A DNA stretch of 64,000 nt from Dyadobacter sp. UC 10 (GTDB taxonomy: Bacteria > Bacteroidota > Bacteroidia > Cytophagales > Spirosomataceae), in contig NZ_VSRN01000001.1 in the NCBI RefSeq assembly GCF_008369915.1, positions 3,282,501-3,346,500 of the forward strand, in the 5' to 3' direction. This document shows positions 1-7,262 of this stretch, in pieces. Under the pieces are notes generated by a model, which had not been told where the DNA came from, did not search any database, and saw only the letters and a list, made by a program, of their open reading frames with translations. Position 1 is the first letter of the stretch. Each line of letters opens with the position of its first letter. The position numbers and the translations under genes are program-made.

Positions 1-1
1 A

Positions 2-343
2 ATGATCGAAAGCCTCAAAAGTAAAATTGAAGGGGTAACTTTTAATGGAAATTCCGCGAACCTTGGGAATAGTTTATATACGGTACTGAGCGTAAGTTTG
101 CCACCTTCGGACATTAGCGATATGCTGTTGTTCAATCTGGATATTGCCGGGATTGCGGTTTCGGGAGGCAGCGCCTGTTCAAGCGGGACTGAAATTGGTT
201 CGCACGTATTGAATGAGCTTCAAATCGATCCCGAGCGGGCGAATGTCCGTTTCTCTTTTGGCAAATACAATACCGTAGCCGAGATCGACTATGCGGTTAA
301 TACCCTCGCAGATCTCTATAAAAAAGAAACCGTTACGCTTTAA
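2..343 (+). CDS. Cysteine desulfurase (NifS/IscS-like), C-terminal part, cut by window start
   Basis: This is the last 113 codons of a class V aminotransferase-fold, PLP-dependent cysteine desulfurase, which takes sulfur from L-cysteine for Fe-S cluster and thio-cofactor assembly in the cytoplasm. The diagnostic piece is SGGSACSSGT, the mobile loop with the catalytic cysteine that carries the persulfide. It is followed by the helix with VLNEL and the conserved VRFSFGKYNT segment. The PLP lysine domain lies outside the window, so the ATG at 2 is probably an internal methionine and not the real start. The stop codon overlaps the convergent hemH stop by 11 bp. Whether it is the housekeeping enzyme (IscS) or a paralogue cannot be decided from this part. 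Confidence 0.9.
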   Translation: MIESLKSKIEGVTFNGNSANLGNSLYTVLSVSLPPSDISDMLLFNLDIAGIAVSGGSACSSGTEIGSHVLNELQIDPERANVRFSFGKYNTVAEIDYAVNTLADLYKKETVTL

Positions 344-1424
344 GTTCTGCCGGTTTTGGCTGGCCGGTGATCAGGTCTTCCAAAGTCTCAATCCAGATAT
401 CGCTGTCATTGAGACTTTCTACAAGCTGCCAGTGCTGGCCACCTTCTTTCTCAAACAGCTCCTTATACTCTTCACCGACTTCGATGGTTGTTTCCAAACA
501 ATCGGCCACGAAAGACGGAGAAAATGCAAGCACATTCTTCACTCCCTTTTTGGTCAGCTCAGGAATCACTTCGTCTGTGTAAGGTTTGATCCATGGCGTT
601 TTGCCCAGGCGTGACTGGAAGCAGGTCGTGTATTTTCCTTCTGGTATCCCTAACGCTTTTACCAGCAATCTTGTGGTCTCGTAACTCTGAGCGCGGTAAC
701 AATGCTGGTTACGGTGATCAAGCTGGTTGCAGCATTCTCCAAACTGGCAGAAACTTCCGGTAACATCTCCTTTTGTAATCTGCCGCTCAGGCAGCCCATG
801 GTAGCTGAATACAAAGTGATCATATTCATGCGCAGCCATGTGTTTTTTTCCTAAGTCAGCAAATCCCTGAATAAATTTAGGGTGATCCAAAAAACGGTTA
901 ACAAAACGGATTTCAGGCAATACTTCCCAATCCTGTACTACCCGCATAACTTCTTTATAAACAGAACCCGTTGAAGCAGAGGCGTACTGGGGGAAGAATG
1001 GTACAACAATGATCTCGGAAAAGCAATGTTTGCGAAGGCCATTTAATGCGCCCTCAATGCTTGGGCTCTGGTAACGCATGGCGAGCTCCACCACATAGTC
1101 GTCGCCCAGGGCTTTCTGCAATTTTTCTTTTACTGAAAATCCATAAATTTTAAGCGGAGACCCCTCGGGCCGCCAGAGTTGCTTGTATACTTTGGCTGAT
1201 TTCGGCGCCCTGAAAGGAGCGATGATCAGGTTGATCAGAAACCATCTGTTTAAATAAGGAATATCGATCACCCTTTCGTCCATCAAAAACTGGCGCAGGT
1301 ATTTGCGAACATCCGGCACCGATGGGCTATCCGGCGTTCCGAGGTTTACAATGAGAACACCTGTTTTTTTAATTGATTTTGCAGACGTTGAAGCAGTTGG
1401 CTGTGCCAGGATATCAGTATTCAT
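333..1424 (-). CDS. hemH: Ferrochelatase with internal cysteine segment
   Basis: This 363-residue protein inserts Fe2+ into protoporphyrin IX, the last step of protoheme synthesis. Visible family features are the N-terminal VLIVNLGTPDSP strand-loop, the SYHGLPER motif with the metal-binding histidine (H209), and the SPSFVADCLETTIE motif with the catalytic glutamate (E311). Directly after SYHGLPER lies a segment with four cysteines (C226, C231, C232, C242), the spacing I associate with ferrochelatases that bind a [2Fe-2S] cluster through an internal segment and not through the C-terminus. The gene is 86 bp downstream of argF' on the same strand, so it may be read from the arginine operon. Its 3' end overlaps the convergent cysteine desulfurase gene by 11 bp. 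Confidence 0.96.
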   Translation of the reverse strand: MNTDILAQPTASTSAKSIKKTGVLIVNLGTPDSPSVPDVRKYLRQFLMDERVIDIPYLNRWFLINLIIAPFRAPKSAKVYKQLWRPEGSPLKIYGFSVKEKLQKALGDDYVVELAMRYQSPSIEGALNGLRKHCFSEIIVVPFFPQYASASTGSVYKEVMRVVQDWEVLPEIRFVNRFLDHPKFIQGFADLGKKHMAAHEYDHFVFSYHGLPERQITKGDVTGSFCQFGECCNQLDHRNQHCYRAQSYETTRLLVKALGIPEGKYTTCFQSRLGKTPWIKPYTDEVIPELTKKGVKNVLAFSPSFVADCLETTIEVGEEYKELFEKEGGQHWQLVESLNDSDIWIETLEDLITGQPKPAELKA

Positions 1425-1509
1425 TATTGGTATTGAGTCAAATCCGGTAGTACTATTGAATAAATGTTTCCGGAGTTTTAAAAGTTCGAATTTGCAAGTA
1501 TGATTATGA

Positions 1510-2457
1510 TCACATTCCGAGCAAAATCTCCTTCAAAGCAGCCTGTGCCGACCATTCGCGATTGGCGGCCTGCTCAATTACGATGGATCTTGGTCCGTCG
1601 AGCACTTCGTCCGCTACCTTCATATTCCGGCGCAGCGGAAGGCAATGCATGAATTTTCCATTGTCGGTCAGTGCCATTTTTGCCTCGTTGATCATCCACG
1701 ACGGATCATCAGTAAGTACCTGTCCGTAGCTTTGGTATGACGACCAGTTTTTACCATATACAAAATCAGCTCCTTCCAATGCCTTGTTTTGATCGTAAAT
1801 CACCTGGCCTTTTCCTACGAATTCCGGTGCCAGGTCGTAGCCTTCCGGGTGGGTGATGACCAGCTCCACATCCATTGGGTTCATCCATTCGCAGAAAGAG
1901 TTGGCCACGGCTTGCGGTAATGCCTTAAAATGGGGCAGCCAGGTCAATACCACTTTTGGGCGCTGCTTTATTTTAAATTCTTCAATCGTAATACAATCTG
2001 CGAGTGATTGCAAAGGATGCCGCGTCGCCGATTCCAGATTTACGATCGGTACTTCGGCATATTTTTGGAATTGTCTGAAAACAATCTCAGCATAATCCTT
2101 TTCTCTGTCCTGCAAACCTGCGAATGAGCGGATACCGATGATATCGCAATAGCTGCCGATCACCGCAGCCGCCTCTTTTACGTGTTCGGCTTTGTCTCCA
2201 TTCATGATCACACCCTCTTCCATTTCCAGCCCCCAGCCGTCTTGCCCCACATTCATGGTGATCACATTCAGGCCCAGGTTTTGGGCTGCTTTCTGGGTAC
2301 TTATCCGTGTCCTTAAACTTGAATTAAAGAAAAGCAGGCCGATCGTTTTGTTTTTCCCCAAATCAATGTCGGCAAATGGATTCCGTTTGGCGGCAATTCC
2401 GCTGCTGATAAGCTGATTGAGATCAGTGACGTCGTTAATGGAAAGAAAGTGGTTCAT
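1510..2457 (-). CDS. argF': N-acylornithine carbamoyltransferase (probably N-succinylornithine type)
   Basis: A 315-residue transcarbamylase that moves a carbamoyl group from carbamoyl phosphate to N-acylated ornithine, giving N-acylcitrulline. Carbamoyl-phosphate binding motifs are SSLRTR (residues 46-51) and RHPLQSLAD. The C-terminal HCLPLRR and VIEQAANRE match the acylornithine branch, not the classical ornithine carbamoyltransferase. Residue 90 (in NGDKAEH) aligns by eye with the residue that decides substrate: Glu92 in the Xanthomonas acetylornithine enzyme, Pro90 in the Bacteroides succinylornithine enzyme. Here it is Ala, which favours succinylornithine. It is the last arginine gene of the operon, 54 bp after argD. 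Confidence 0.93.
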   Translation of the reverse strand: MNHFLSINDVTDLNQLISSGIAAKRNPFADIDLGKNKTIGLLFFNSSLRTRISTQKAAQNLGLNVITMNVGQDGWGLEMEEGVIMNGDKAEHVKEAAAVIGSYCDIIGIRSFAGLQDREKDYAEIVFRQFQKYAEVPIVNLESATRHPLQSLADCITIEEFKIKQRPKVVLTWLPHFKALPQAVANSFCEWMNPMDVELVITHPEGYDLAPEFVGKGQVIYDQNKALEGADFVYGKNWSSYQSYGQVLTDDPSWMINEAKMALTDNGKFMHCLPLRRNMKVADEVLDGPRSIVIEQAANREWSAQAALKEILLGM

Positions 2458-2511
2458 TCAGTTTAGTATTCAGAGAGTATTGTATCTCGGCCGGGCCGAT
2501 TAAGGTTAATA

Positions 2512-3648
2512 TTAAATGCTTGCGACTGCAACCTCTTTCTTCAAAGCTTCGAGGAACAGGTCTGCTTCTTCTTTGCGCAATGCGAGCGAAGGCAACAAAC
2601 GGATTGTATTCGCACCAGCCACGCCGGTAAACATTTTATGTTCGAAAAGCAGTTTGTTACGCAGGTCTTTTACAGGAAAATCAAACTCAATACCAATCAT
2701 CAGCCCGCGACCTCTCAGCTCCTTATAACCGCCTATTTTTTCTATTCCTTTAAAAAGATAGCCGCCAATCTCAGCTGCATTTTCGATCAGGTTTTCTTCT
2801 TTCATAATATCCAACACCGCCACACCTGCCGCGCAAGCCAAGTGGTTACCCCCGAAAGTAGTACCCAAAAGTCCGTAGCTGGCTTTGAACTTGGGAGAAA
2901 TCAAAATACCGCCGATCGGGAAACCATTGCCCATTCCTTTGGCCATGGACATAATATCAGGCTCAATGCCGCTGAACTGGTGCGAGAAGAATTTGCCGGT
3001 CCTGCCGTAACCGCATTGCACGCTATCCAGTATTAAAACCGCGCCCGTTTCGTCGCATTTACGTCTTAGTGTTTGCAAAAATTCGTCTGTGCAAACGTGG
3101 ATGCCGGCTACGCCCTGAATACCTTCTACGATCACCGCGCAAACTTCGTCGGTAATCCCTTCTTCCGCAGCATTTCCATCATTGAAGGGAAGGAAAGTAA
3201 CGTGCTCCTTGTAATTGACGGGCGCGACGATGGAAGGATTATCGGTAGCAGCAACCGCGCCGGCTGTGCGGCCGTGGAATGATTTGGTAAACGAAATTAC
3301 CTTTTTGCGGCCGTTGTGAAACGAAGCCAGTTTCAATGCATTTTCATTCGCTTCGGCACCCGAGTTGCAAAGGAAAAGTTTGTAATCAGGGTAGCCAGAC
3401 ATTTCACCGAGCTTCACAGCCAATTCTTCCTGCAGGGAGATCCTTACGGAATTGGAGTAAAAGCTGATCGCATTCAGCTGGTTAGTCAGTTTTTCAACAT
3501 ACTTGGGATGGCAGTGGCCGACCGAAATCACCGCGTGACCGCCGTAAAGGTCAAGGTACTCAGTGCCATTTGAATCCCACAAATAACTTCCCTGTGCCTT
3601 CACAGGCTCAATATCGTAGAGGGGATAAACATCAAATAAATGTGACAT
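2512..3648 (-). CDS. argD: Acetylornithine/succinylornithine aminotransferase
   Basis: A 378-residue class III, PLP-dependent aminotransferase that converts N-acyl-glutamate semialdehyde to N-acylornithine using glutamate. Visible motifs are LFLCNSGAEANE (PLP phosphate contact), SFHGRTAGA, LILDSVQCGYGRTG with Asp208 that pairs with the PLP ring nitrogen, and MAKGMGNGFPIGG with the Schiff-base lysine K237. The length is slightly under the usual 390-400. It starts 12 bp after the stop of the PIN toxin gene at 3661-4035, so it is probably translated from the same message. Its pathway partners argC, argG and argF' are in the same operon. In pathways with succinylated intermediates the same enzyme would use the succinyl form. 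Confidence 0.95.
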   Translation of the reverse strand: MSHLFDVYPLYDIEPVKAQGSYLWDSNGTEYLDLYGGHAVISVGHCHPKYVEKLTNQLNAISFYSNSVRISLQEELAVKLGEMSGYPDYKLFLCNSGAEANENALKLASFHNGRKKVISFTKSFHGRTAGAVAATDNPSIVAPVNYKEHVTFLPFNDGNAAEEGITDEVCAVIVEGIQGVAGIHVCTDEFLQTLRRKCDETGAVLILDSVQCGYGRTGKFFSHQFSGIEPDIMSMAKGMGNGFPIGGILISPKFKASYGLLGTTFGGNHLACAAGVAVLDIMKEENLIENAAEIGGYLFKGIEKIGGYKELRGRGLMIGIEFDFPVKDLRNKLLFEHKMFTGVAGANTIRLLPSLALRKEEADLFLEALKKEVAVASI

Positions 3649-3660
3649 TTTATTTCTATT

Positions 3661-4035
3661 TTAAGAGACAACAGTCAGGTTTTCAACCCTTTGGAAGTGT
3701 TCCAGATTCAATGTTTTGACTGGTAAGTGAAATGTGATCGCCGAAGCGGCAATGAAAATATCGCGAAATTCTATCATTTGGTTTCGCCTTCGCAGTTGAT
3801 GATAGATCTCAGCTGCATTAACAGCTACTTTCTCTGTGAATGGCAAAACTGGAATTCCATCTAAAAGCAACCTGACGTCATTCTTTTTCTCTTCACTTGT
3901 CGCACCGATCATGAGCTCGTAAACAGTCACAGCAGATACAAAAAGTGAGGCTTCATTTGGTAGCGAAGCTAATACAGTCCGGGACTTGTCTGCTTTTCGC
4001 AGGTATTCTATAAATATTCCTGTGTCAATTACCAT
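3661..4035 (-). CDS. PIN-domain toxin, VapC-type RNase (module 1)
   Basis: A 124-residue PIN-domain protein, the typical length of VapC toxins, which are Mg2+-dependent RNases often aimed at tRNA or rRNA. Acidic residues in the expected places are D4 (VIDTGIFIEYL), E40 (VTVYELMIGA) and D92 (EFRDIFIAASAI). The last part, TLNLEHFQRV, keeps the asparagine and the HF-x-RV shape seen after the third acid. The ATG overlaps the antitoxin stop by 7 bp, the usual coupling in such pairs. It sits between argC and argD in the arginine operon with only 12 bp to argD. The target RNA cannot be inferred. By eye it is not a close duplicate of the toxin at 5284-5691. Confidence 0.87.
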   Translation of the reverse strand: MVIDTGIFIEYLRKADKSRTVLASLPNEASLFVSAVTVYELMIGATSEEKKNDVRLLLDGIPVLPFTEKVAVNAAEIYHQLRRRNQMIEFRDIFIAASAITFHLPVKTLNLEHFQRVENLTVVS

Positions 4036-4283
4036 TCCGGAACCTTCCAGGTATTAATGTCTTTTGAATTGGCTTCCATCGCTGCAATATCCTGTTCGCT
4101 CCATGTGGATACGCCTTTGATCTTCTCCTTCCAAGCTGCGAGATTTCCATCAGATTTTCTTACTTTCTGCTGAATCAGAAGTGTATCGGCATAGGCAAGT
4201 AATTGTCTGCGATGCGGTTCGCTCAACTGATCAAATGTCTGAAGTAAATCTTCCATAGATATTGTAATTACAGTCTGCTGCAA
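4029..4283 (-). CDS. Antitoxin of PIN-toxin module 1
   Basis: An 84-residue protein encoded just upstream of and overlapping the PIN toxin. The N-terminal half is helical with the pattern DQLSEPHRRQLLAYADTLL, similar in shape to small DUF2281-like antitoxins. The C-terminal tail has STWSEQDIAAMEANSKD followed by a tryptophan-rich end, as expected for an extended peptide that wraps around the toxin. No clear DNA-binding fold (AbrB, ribbon-helix-helix) is visible, so autoregulation is uncertain. It begins 24 bp after the argC stop, which leaves little room for a promoter of its own. The assignment rests on position and the shape of the sequence. Confidence 0.75.
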   Translation of the reverse strand: MQQTVITISMEDLLQTFDQLSEPHRRQLLAYADTLLIQQKVRKSDGNLAAWKEKIKGVSTWSEQDIAAMEANSKDINTWKVPEW

Positions 4284-4307
4284 AAACTACAAAAATAACA
4301 TAATAGC

Positions 4308-5291
4308 CTAAAACGCCGGTGCTTTCAACCGTAACCCGGCGTCTTCAGGCAAGTTGAATGCGATATTCATATTTTGCACTGCTTGTCCTGATGCGCCTTT
4401 GGTAAGGTTGTCTATGATGCTGGAGACCAGCAGCTGACCATCATGCACTTCCAGGTGTACCAGGCACTTATTCGTATTTACAACCTGTTTCAGATCGATC
4501 GGGGAGTCGCTGACGTGGGTAAACGGGTGCGATGCGTAGAAGCTTTTGTAAATTACTTTTGCTTCTTCCAGAGAGCCTGCAAATGCTGTATAAACATTGG
4601 CCATAATACCTCTTGTAAAATCCCCGCGGTAAGGCACGAAATTTACAGCTTCCGAAAAACCTGCCTGCAACTTGCTGATACTCATTTTAATCTCAGTCAA
4701 ATGCTGGTGCGTAAAGGCTTTATAGATAGACATATTGTTATTTCTCCATGTAAAATGGGTGGTCGCACTCAGGGCCTGACCCGCTCCCGTACTTCCGGTT
4801 ACTGCACTTACGTGAACTGCATCTTTGATCAATCCTGCATCAGCCAGCGGCAAAATCGCCAGTTGGATACTGGTGGCAAAGCAGCCCGGATTTGCGATTT
4901 TCGTTGCAACCTTAATTTTATCGCGTTGCAATTCCGGCAGACCATATACAAATCCATCCGTTTCTGGTCTGAAATCGGTACTCAGGTCGATCACTTTCAC
5001 AGTTTCAGGCAGCGAATGTGCCTCTAAAAACTTCTTCGATTCCCCATGTCCCGAGCAGAGAAATATAGCATTTAACTCCTCTTTATTCAGCAATTCCTGA
5101 ATATCATCTCCTGAAAAAACCAGGTCGGTATCTCCCAGCAAATCGGTGTGTGTAGCATAAACCGGCTTCCCCGCCTGACTTTTGCTGTGCGCGAAGGCAA
5201 TATTTACATGAGGGTGGTTGATTAAAATTCTAATCAGCTCTCCACCAGTGTAACCAGCCGCGCCTATTATTCCTATATTGATATTACTCAT
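4308..5291 (-). CDS. argC: N-acetyl/N-succinyl-gamma-glutamyl-phosphate reductase
   Basis: A 327-residue NADPH-dependent reductase that makes N-acyl-glutamate semialdehyde from the acyl-glutamyl phosphate. The Rossmann motif GIIGAAGYTGGELIRIL is at the N-terminus, and the catalytic cysteine is C137 in ANPGCFATS. The conserved VSAVTGSTGAG and the histidine-containing THQHLTEI follow. The start codon lies 8 bp inside the toxin gene 5284-5691, so ribosomes finishing the toxin message could start argC. It is flanked on both sides by toxin-antitoxin pairs. The length is normal and there is no sign of damage. Confidence 0.95.
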   Translation of the reverse strand: MSNINIGIIGAAGYTGGELIRILINHPHVNIAFAHSKSQAGKPVYATHTDLLGDTDLVFSGDDIQELLNKEELNAIFLCSGHGESKKFLEAHSLPETVKVIDLSTDFRPETDGFVYGLPELQRDKIKVATKIANPGCFATSIQLAILPLADAGLIKDAVHVSAVTGSTGAGQALSATTHFTWRNNNMSIYKAFTHQHLTEIKMSISKLQAGFSEAVNFVPYRGDFTRGIMANVYTAFAGSLEEAKVIYKSFYASHPFTHVSDSPIDLKQVVNTNKCLVHLEVHDGQLLVSSIIDNLTKGASGQAVQNMNIAFNLPEDAGLRLKAPAF

Positions 5292-5691
5292 TTATAATCC
5301 AGTTTTCAATCTGAAGTCTACCAACTCTTTCAAATTCCTTGACATTGTTGGTGACCAAAATTAATCCATGACTTAATGCATGTGCTGAGATCAGCAGGTC
5401 ATTTGCTCCGATCACCTTCCCCTTACCTTCCAAATCAGCCCTGATAGAAGCATACGCTGCTGCTGCGGCAGAGTCGAAGTCGATAATTGTAAACGGTTTG
5501 AGGAAAGCTTCCAGAGCTGCTTTGTTCCTTTCCTTCAACTGACTTTTTTCAACACCATACCAAAGCTCCGCGACAACAATAGAAGAAATCGCGATCTCCT
5601 TTAATTCCAATGTTTGCAACTTATGCAGTACTTCAATCGGCCGTTTCTTTATAATGTAGGCTACAATATTGGTATCCAACAGATATTTCAT
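5284..5691 (-). CDS. PIN-domain toxin, VapC-type RNase (module 2)
   Basis: A 135-residue PIN-domain protein close to the classic plasmid and enterobacterial VapC pattern: D6 (LLDTNIVAYII), E42 (VVAELWYGVEKS), D98 (GANDLLISAHA) and the tail VTNNVKEFERVGRLQIENW. Family members with this TNNxxEF-RV-GL-x-IE-W tail cleave initiator tRNA-fMet; that target is an inference here. It overlaps the antitoxin upstream by 4 bp (ATGA) and overlaps argC downstream by 8 bp, so antitoxin, toxin and argC form a chain of coupled genes. It differs clearly from the toxin at 3661-4035, which suggests two separate acquisitions. Confidence 0.92.
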   Translation of the reverse strand: MKYLLDTNIVAYIIKKRPIEVLHKLQTLELKEIAISSIVVAELWYGVEKSQLKERNKAALEAFLKPFTIIDFDSAAAAAYASIRADLEGKGKVIGANDLLISAHALSHGLILVTNNVKEFERVGRLQIENWIINE

Positions 5692-5921
5692 TCGAATAAA
5701 TTTTCAGATTTATCGAGAGGTGGCTGGATACGTTGAGTTAAATAATCGTCAGAAAAATCAGCAATGTCATTCCACCATTTCACTAGCCCGGTTTCAACAT
5801 CAGCCTGCTGTTTTCGTTTCTCCAAAATAGACTCCATATATTCATAAAGCTCCTGAAGAACGTCAGCAGGTAGTTCCTGGACTTTCCTTTGGATTTGGCT
5901 TTGAAGTTCTATCTTGGTCAT
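5688..5921 (-). CDS. Antitoxin of PIN-toxin module 2
   Basis: A 77-residue, charged, mostly helical protein. The part around VQELPADVLQELYEYMESILEKRKQQ resembles the helical DUF2281-type antitoxins found next to PIN toxins. The C-terminal part FSDDYLTQRIQPPLDKSENLF would be the toxin-binding tail. The stop overlaps the toxin start as ATGA. It begins only 6 bp after the argG stop, so it is almost surely transcribed together with argG. No DNA-binding domain is obvious. Confidence 0.78.
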   Translation of the reverse strand: MTKIELQSQIQRKVQELPADVLQELYEYMESILEKRKQQADVETGLVKWWNDIADFSDDYLTQRIQPPLDKSENLFE

Positions 5922-5927
5922 ATTCAG

Positions 5928-7127
5928 TTATTGGTTCGATTCCGTCACTTTCTGATAAATCATTACCTGATTCGACGCTACTTTTGAGAAGCCACGTACA
6001 TCGTCGCCGGTCCAGGCATTGTTCATTTCGCCATAGCTTCCGAATTTCGAGGACATCAGGTCAAATGGTGACTCAATTCCCTCAATATGAAAGCGGTAGG
6101 GTGCCAGGAAAACGTGAACCTTCCCAGTTACGTGAGACTGTGTGTCCGTCAGGAATGTTTCGATATTGCGCATTACCGGCTCCACAAACTGACCTTTATG
6201 CAGCAGGCTTCCGTACCAGTTGGAAAGTTGCTCTTTCCAGTAAAGCTGCTGCTCGCTCAAAACGTGTTTTTCCAAAGTATGATGCGCTTTGATAATGATC
6301 AGCGGCGCGGCGGCTTCAAAACCTACACGACCTTTGATGCCAATAATGGTATCGCCCACGTGAATATCGCGACCGATTCCAAAAGGCTGTGCAATAGCCG
6401 TCAGTTTTTGAATTGCGTGAACGGAATCTTCAAAAGTTTCTCCTGCTACACTTTTCAGTTCACCTTCAACGAATTCAAGCGTAATTCGCTCAGGTTCAGT
6501 TTTGGTAATCTGGGTTGGCCAGGCAGATTCAGGCAGGTACTGTTCTGAGGTCAGCGTTTCTTTGCCGCCTACTGACGTGCCCCAAAGTCCTTTGTTAATG
6601 CTGTACGCAGCTTTCGCCCACTCGCGACCAACGCCTTTATTGGTCAGATATTCAATTTCAGCTTCGCGTGAAAGTTTGAGATCCCTGATCGGAGTAATGA
6701 TCTCAGCTTCGGGAATAATGATCCGGAATGCCATATCAAAACGCACCTGGTCATTTCCCGCACCGGTACTTCCGTGCGCAATCGCATGGGCCCCTATTTC
6801 CTTGGCATATTCAGCTACTGCGACGGCCTGAAAAACGCGCTCTGCACTTACAGAAAGCGGATAAGTGTTGTTTTTAAGGATATTCCCGAAAATGAGGTAC
6901 TTAATGCAATCGTTATAATAATCACTGGTTTTCGAAATCGTTGCATGCTTTTTAACGCCCAGTGAATAGGCATTTGCCTCAATGGTTTTGAGTTCTTCGT
7001 CCGAAAAGCCGCCAGTATCCACCAAAACTGAATGGACTTCGTAACCCTTGTCCTCGGCTAAATATTTTACACAAAAGGAGGTATCTAATCCTCCGCTAAA
7101 CGCTAATACTACTTTCGGTTGTGACAT
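5928..7127 (-). CDS. argG: Argininosuccinate synthase
   Basis: A 399-residue ATP-dependent ligase that joins citrulline and aspartate to argininosuccinate. The N-terminal PP-loop is SGGLDTS (residues 11-17). Further family motifs are AHGSTGAGNDQVRFD, the citrulline and aspartate pocket, and IKGRVGFEAAAPLIII. It is the first gene of the minus-strand arg operon. A strong terminator at 7183-7227 separates it from the GNAT gene upstream, so its promoter must lie in the roughly 55 bp before the start or within the hairpin. The toxin-antitoxin pair follows after 6 bp. Confidence 0.97.
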   Translation of the reverse strand: MSQPKVVLAFSGGLDTSFCVKYLAEDKGYEVHSVLVDTGGFSDEELKTIEANAYSLGVKKHATISKTSDYYNDCIKYLIFGNILKNNTYPLSVSAERVFQAVAVAEYAKEIGAHAIAHGSTGAGNDQVRFDMAFRIIIPEAEIITPIRDLKLSREAEIEYLTNKGVGREWAKAAYSINKGLWGTSVGGKETLTSEQYLPESAWPTQITKTEPERITLEFVEGELKSVAGETFEDSVHAIQKLTAIAQPFGIGRDIHVGDTIIGIKGRVGFEAAAPLIIIKAHHTLEKHVLSEQQLYWKEQLSNWYGSLLHKGQFVEPVMRNIETFLTDTQSHVTGKVHVFLAPYRFHIEGIESPFDLMSSKFGSYGEMNNAWTGDDVRGFSKVASNQVMIYQKVTESNQ

Positions 7128-7182
7128 TATGATTGGTATGGTTCTGACTGGATTCTTAAATGGAGGTACAAAGTAAACAAAA

Positions 7183-7227
7183 AAATACCTCGCATCGGGC
7201 TTGTCAGAGCTGCCGGGCGAGGTATTT
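7183..7227 (-). terminator. Rho-independent terminator of the GNAT gene
   Basis: A perfect 11-bp inverted repeat: AAATACCTCGC at 7183-7193 and GCGAGGTATTT at 7217-7227, with a 23-nt loop. Read on the minus strand the stem is followed by a run of T (complement of 7177-7185). It ends transcripts of the GNAT gene before argG and so implies a separate argG promoter. Confidence 0.85.
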
Positions 7228-7262
7228 AAAAGATATTAAAATCTGTAAATGAATGTGCTTCT

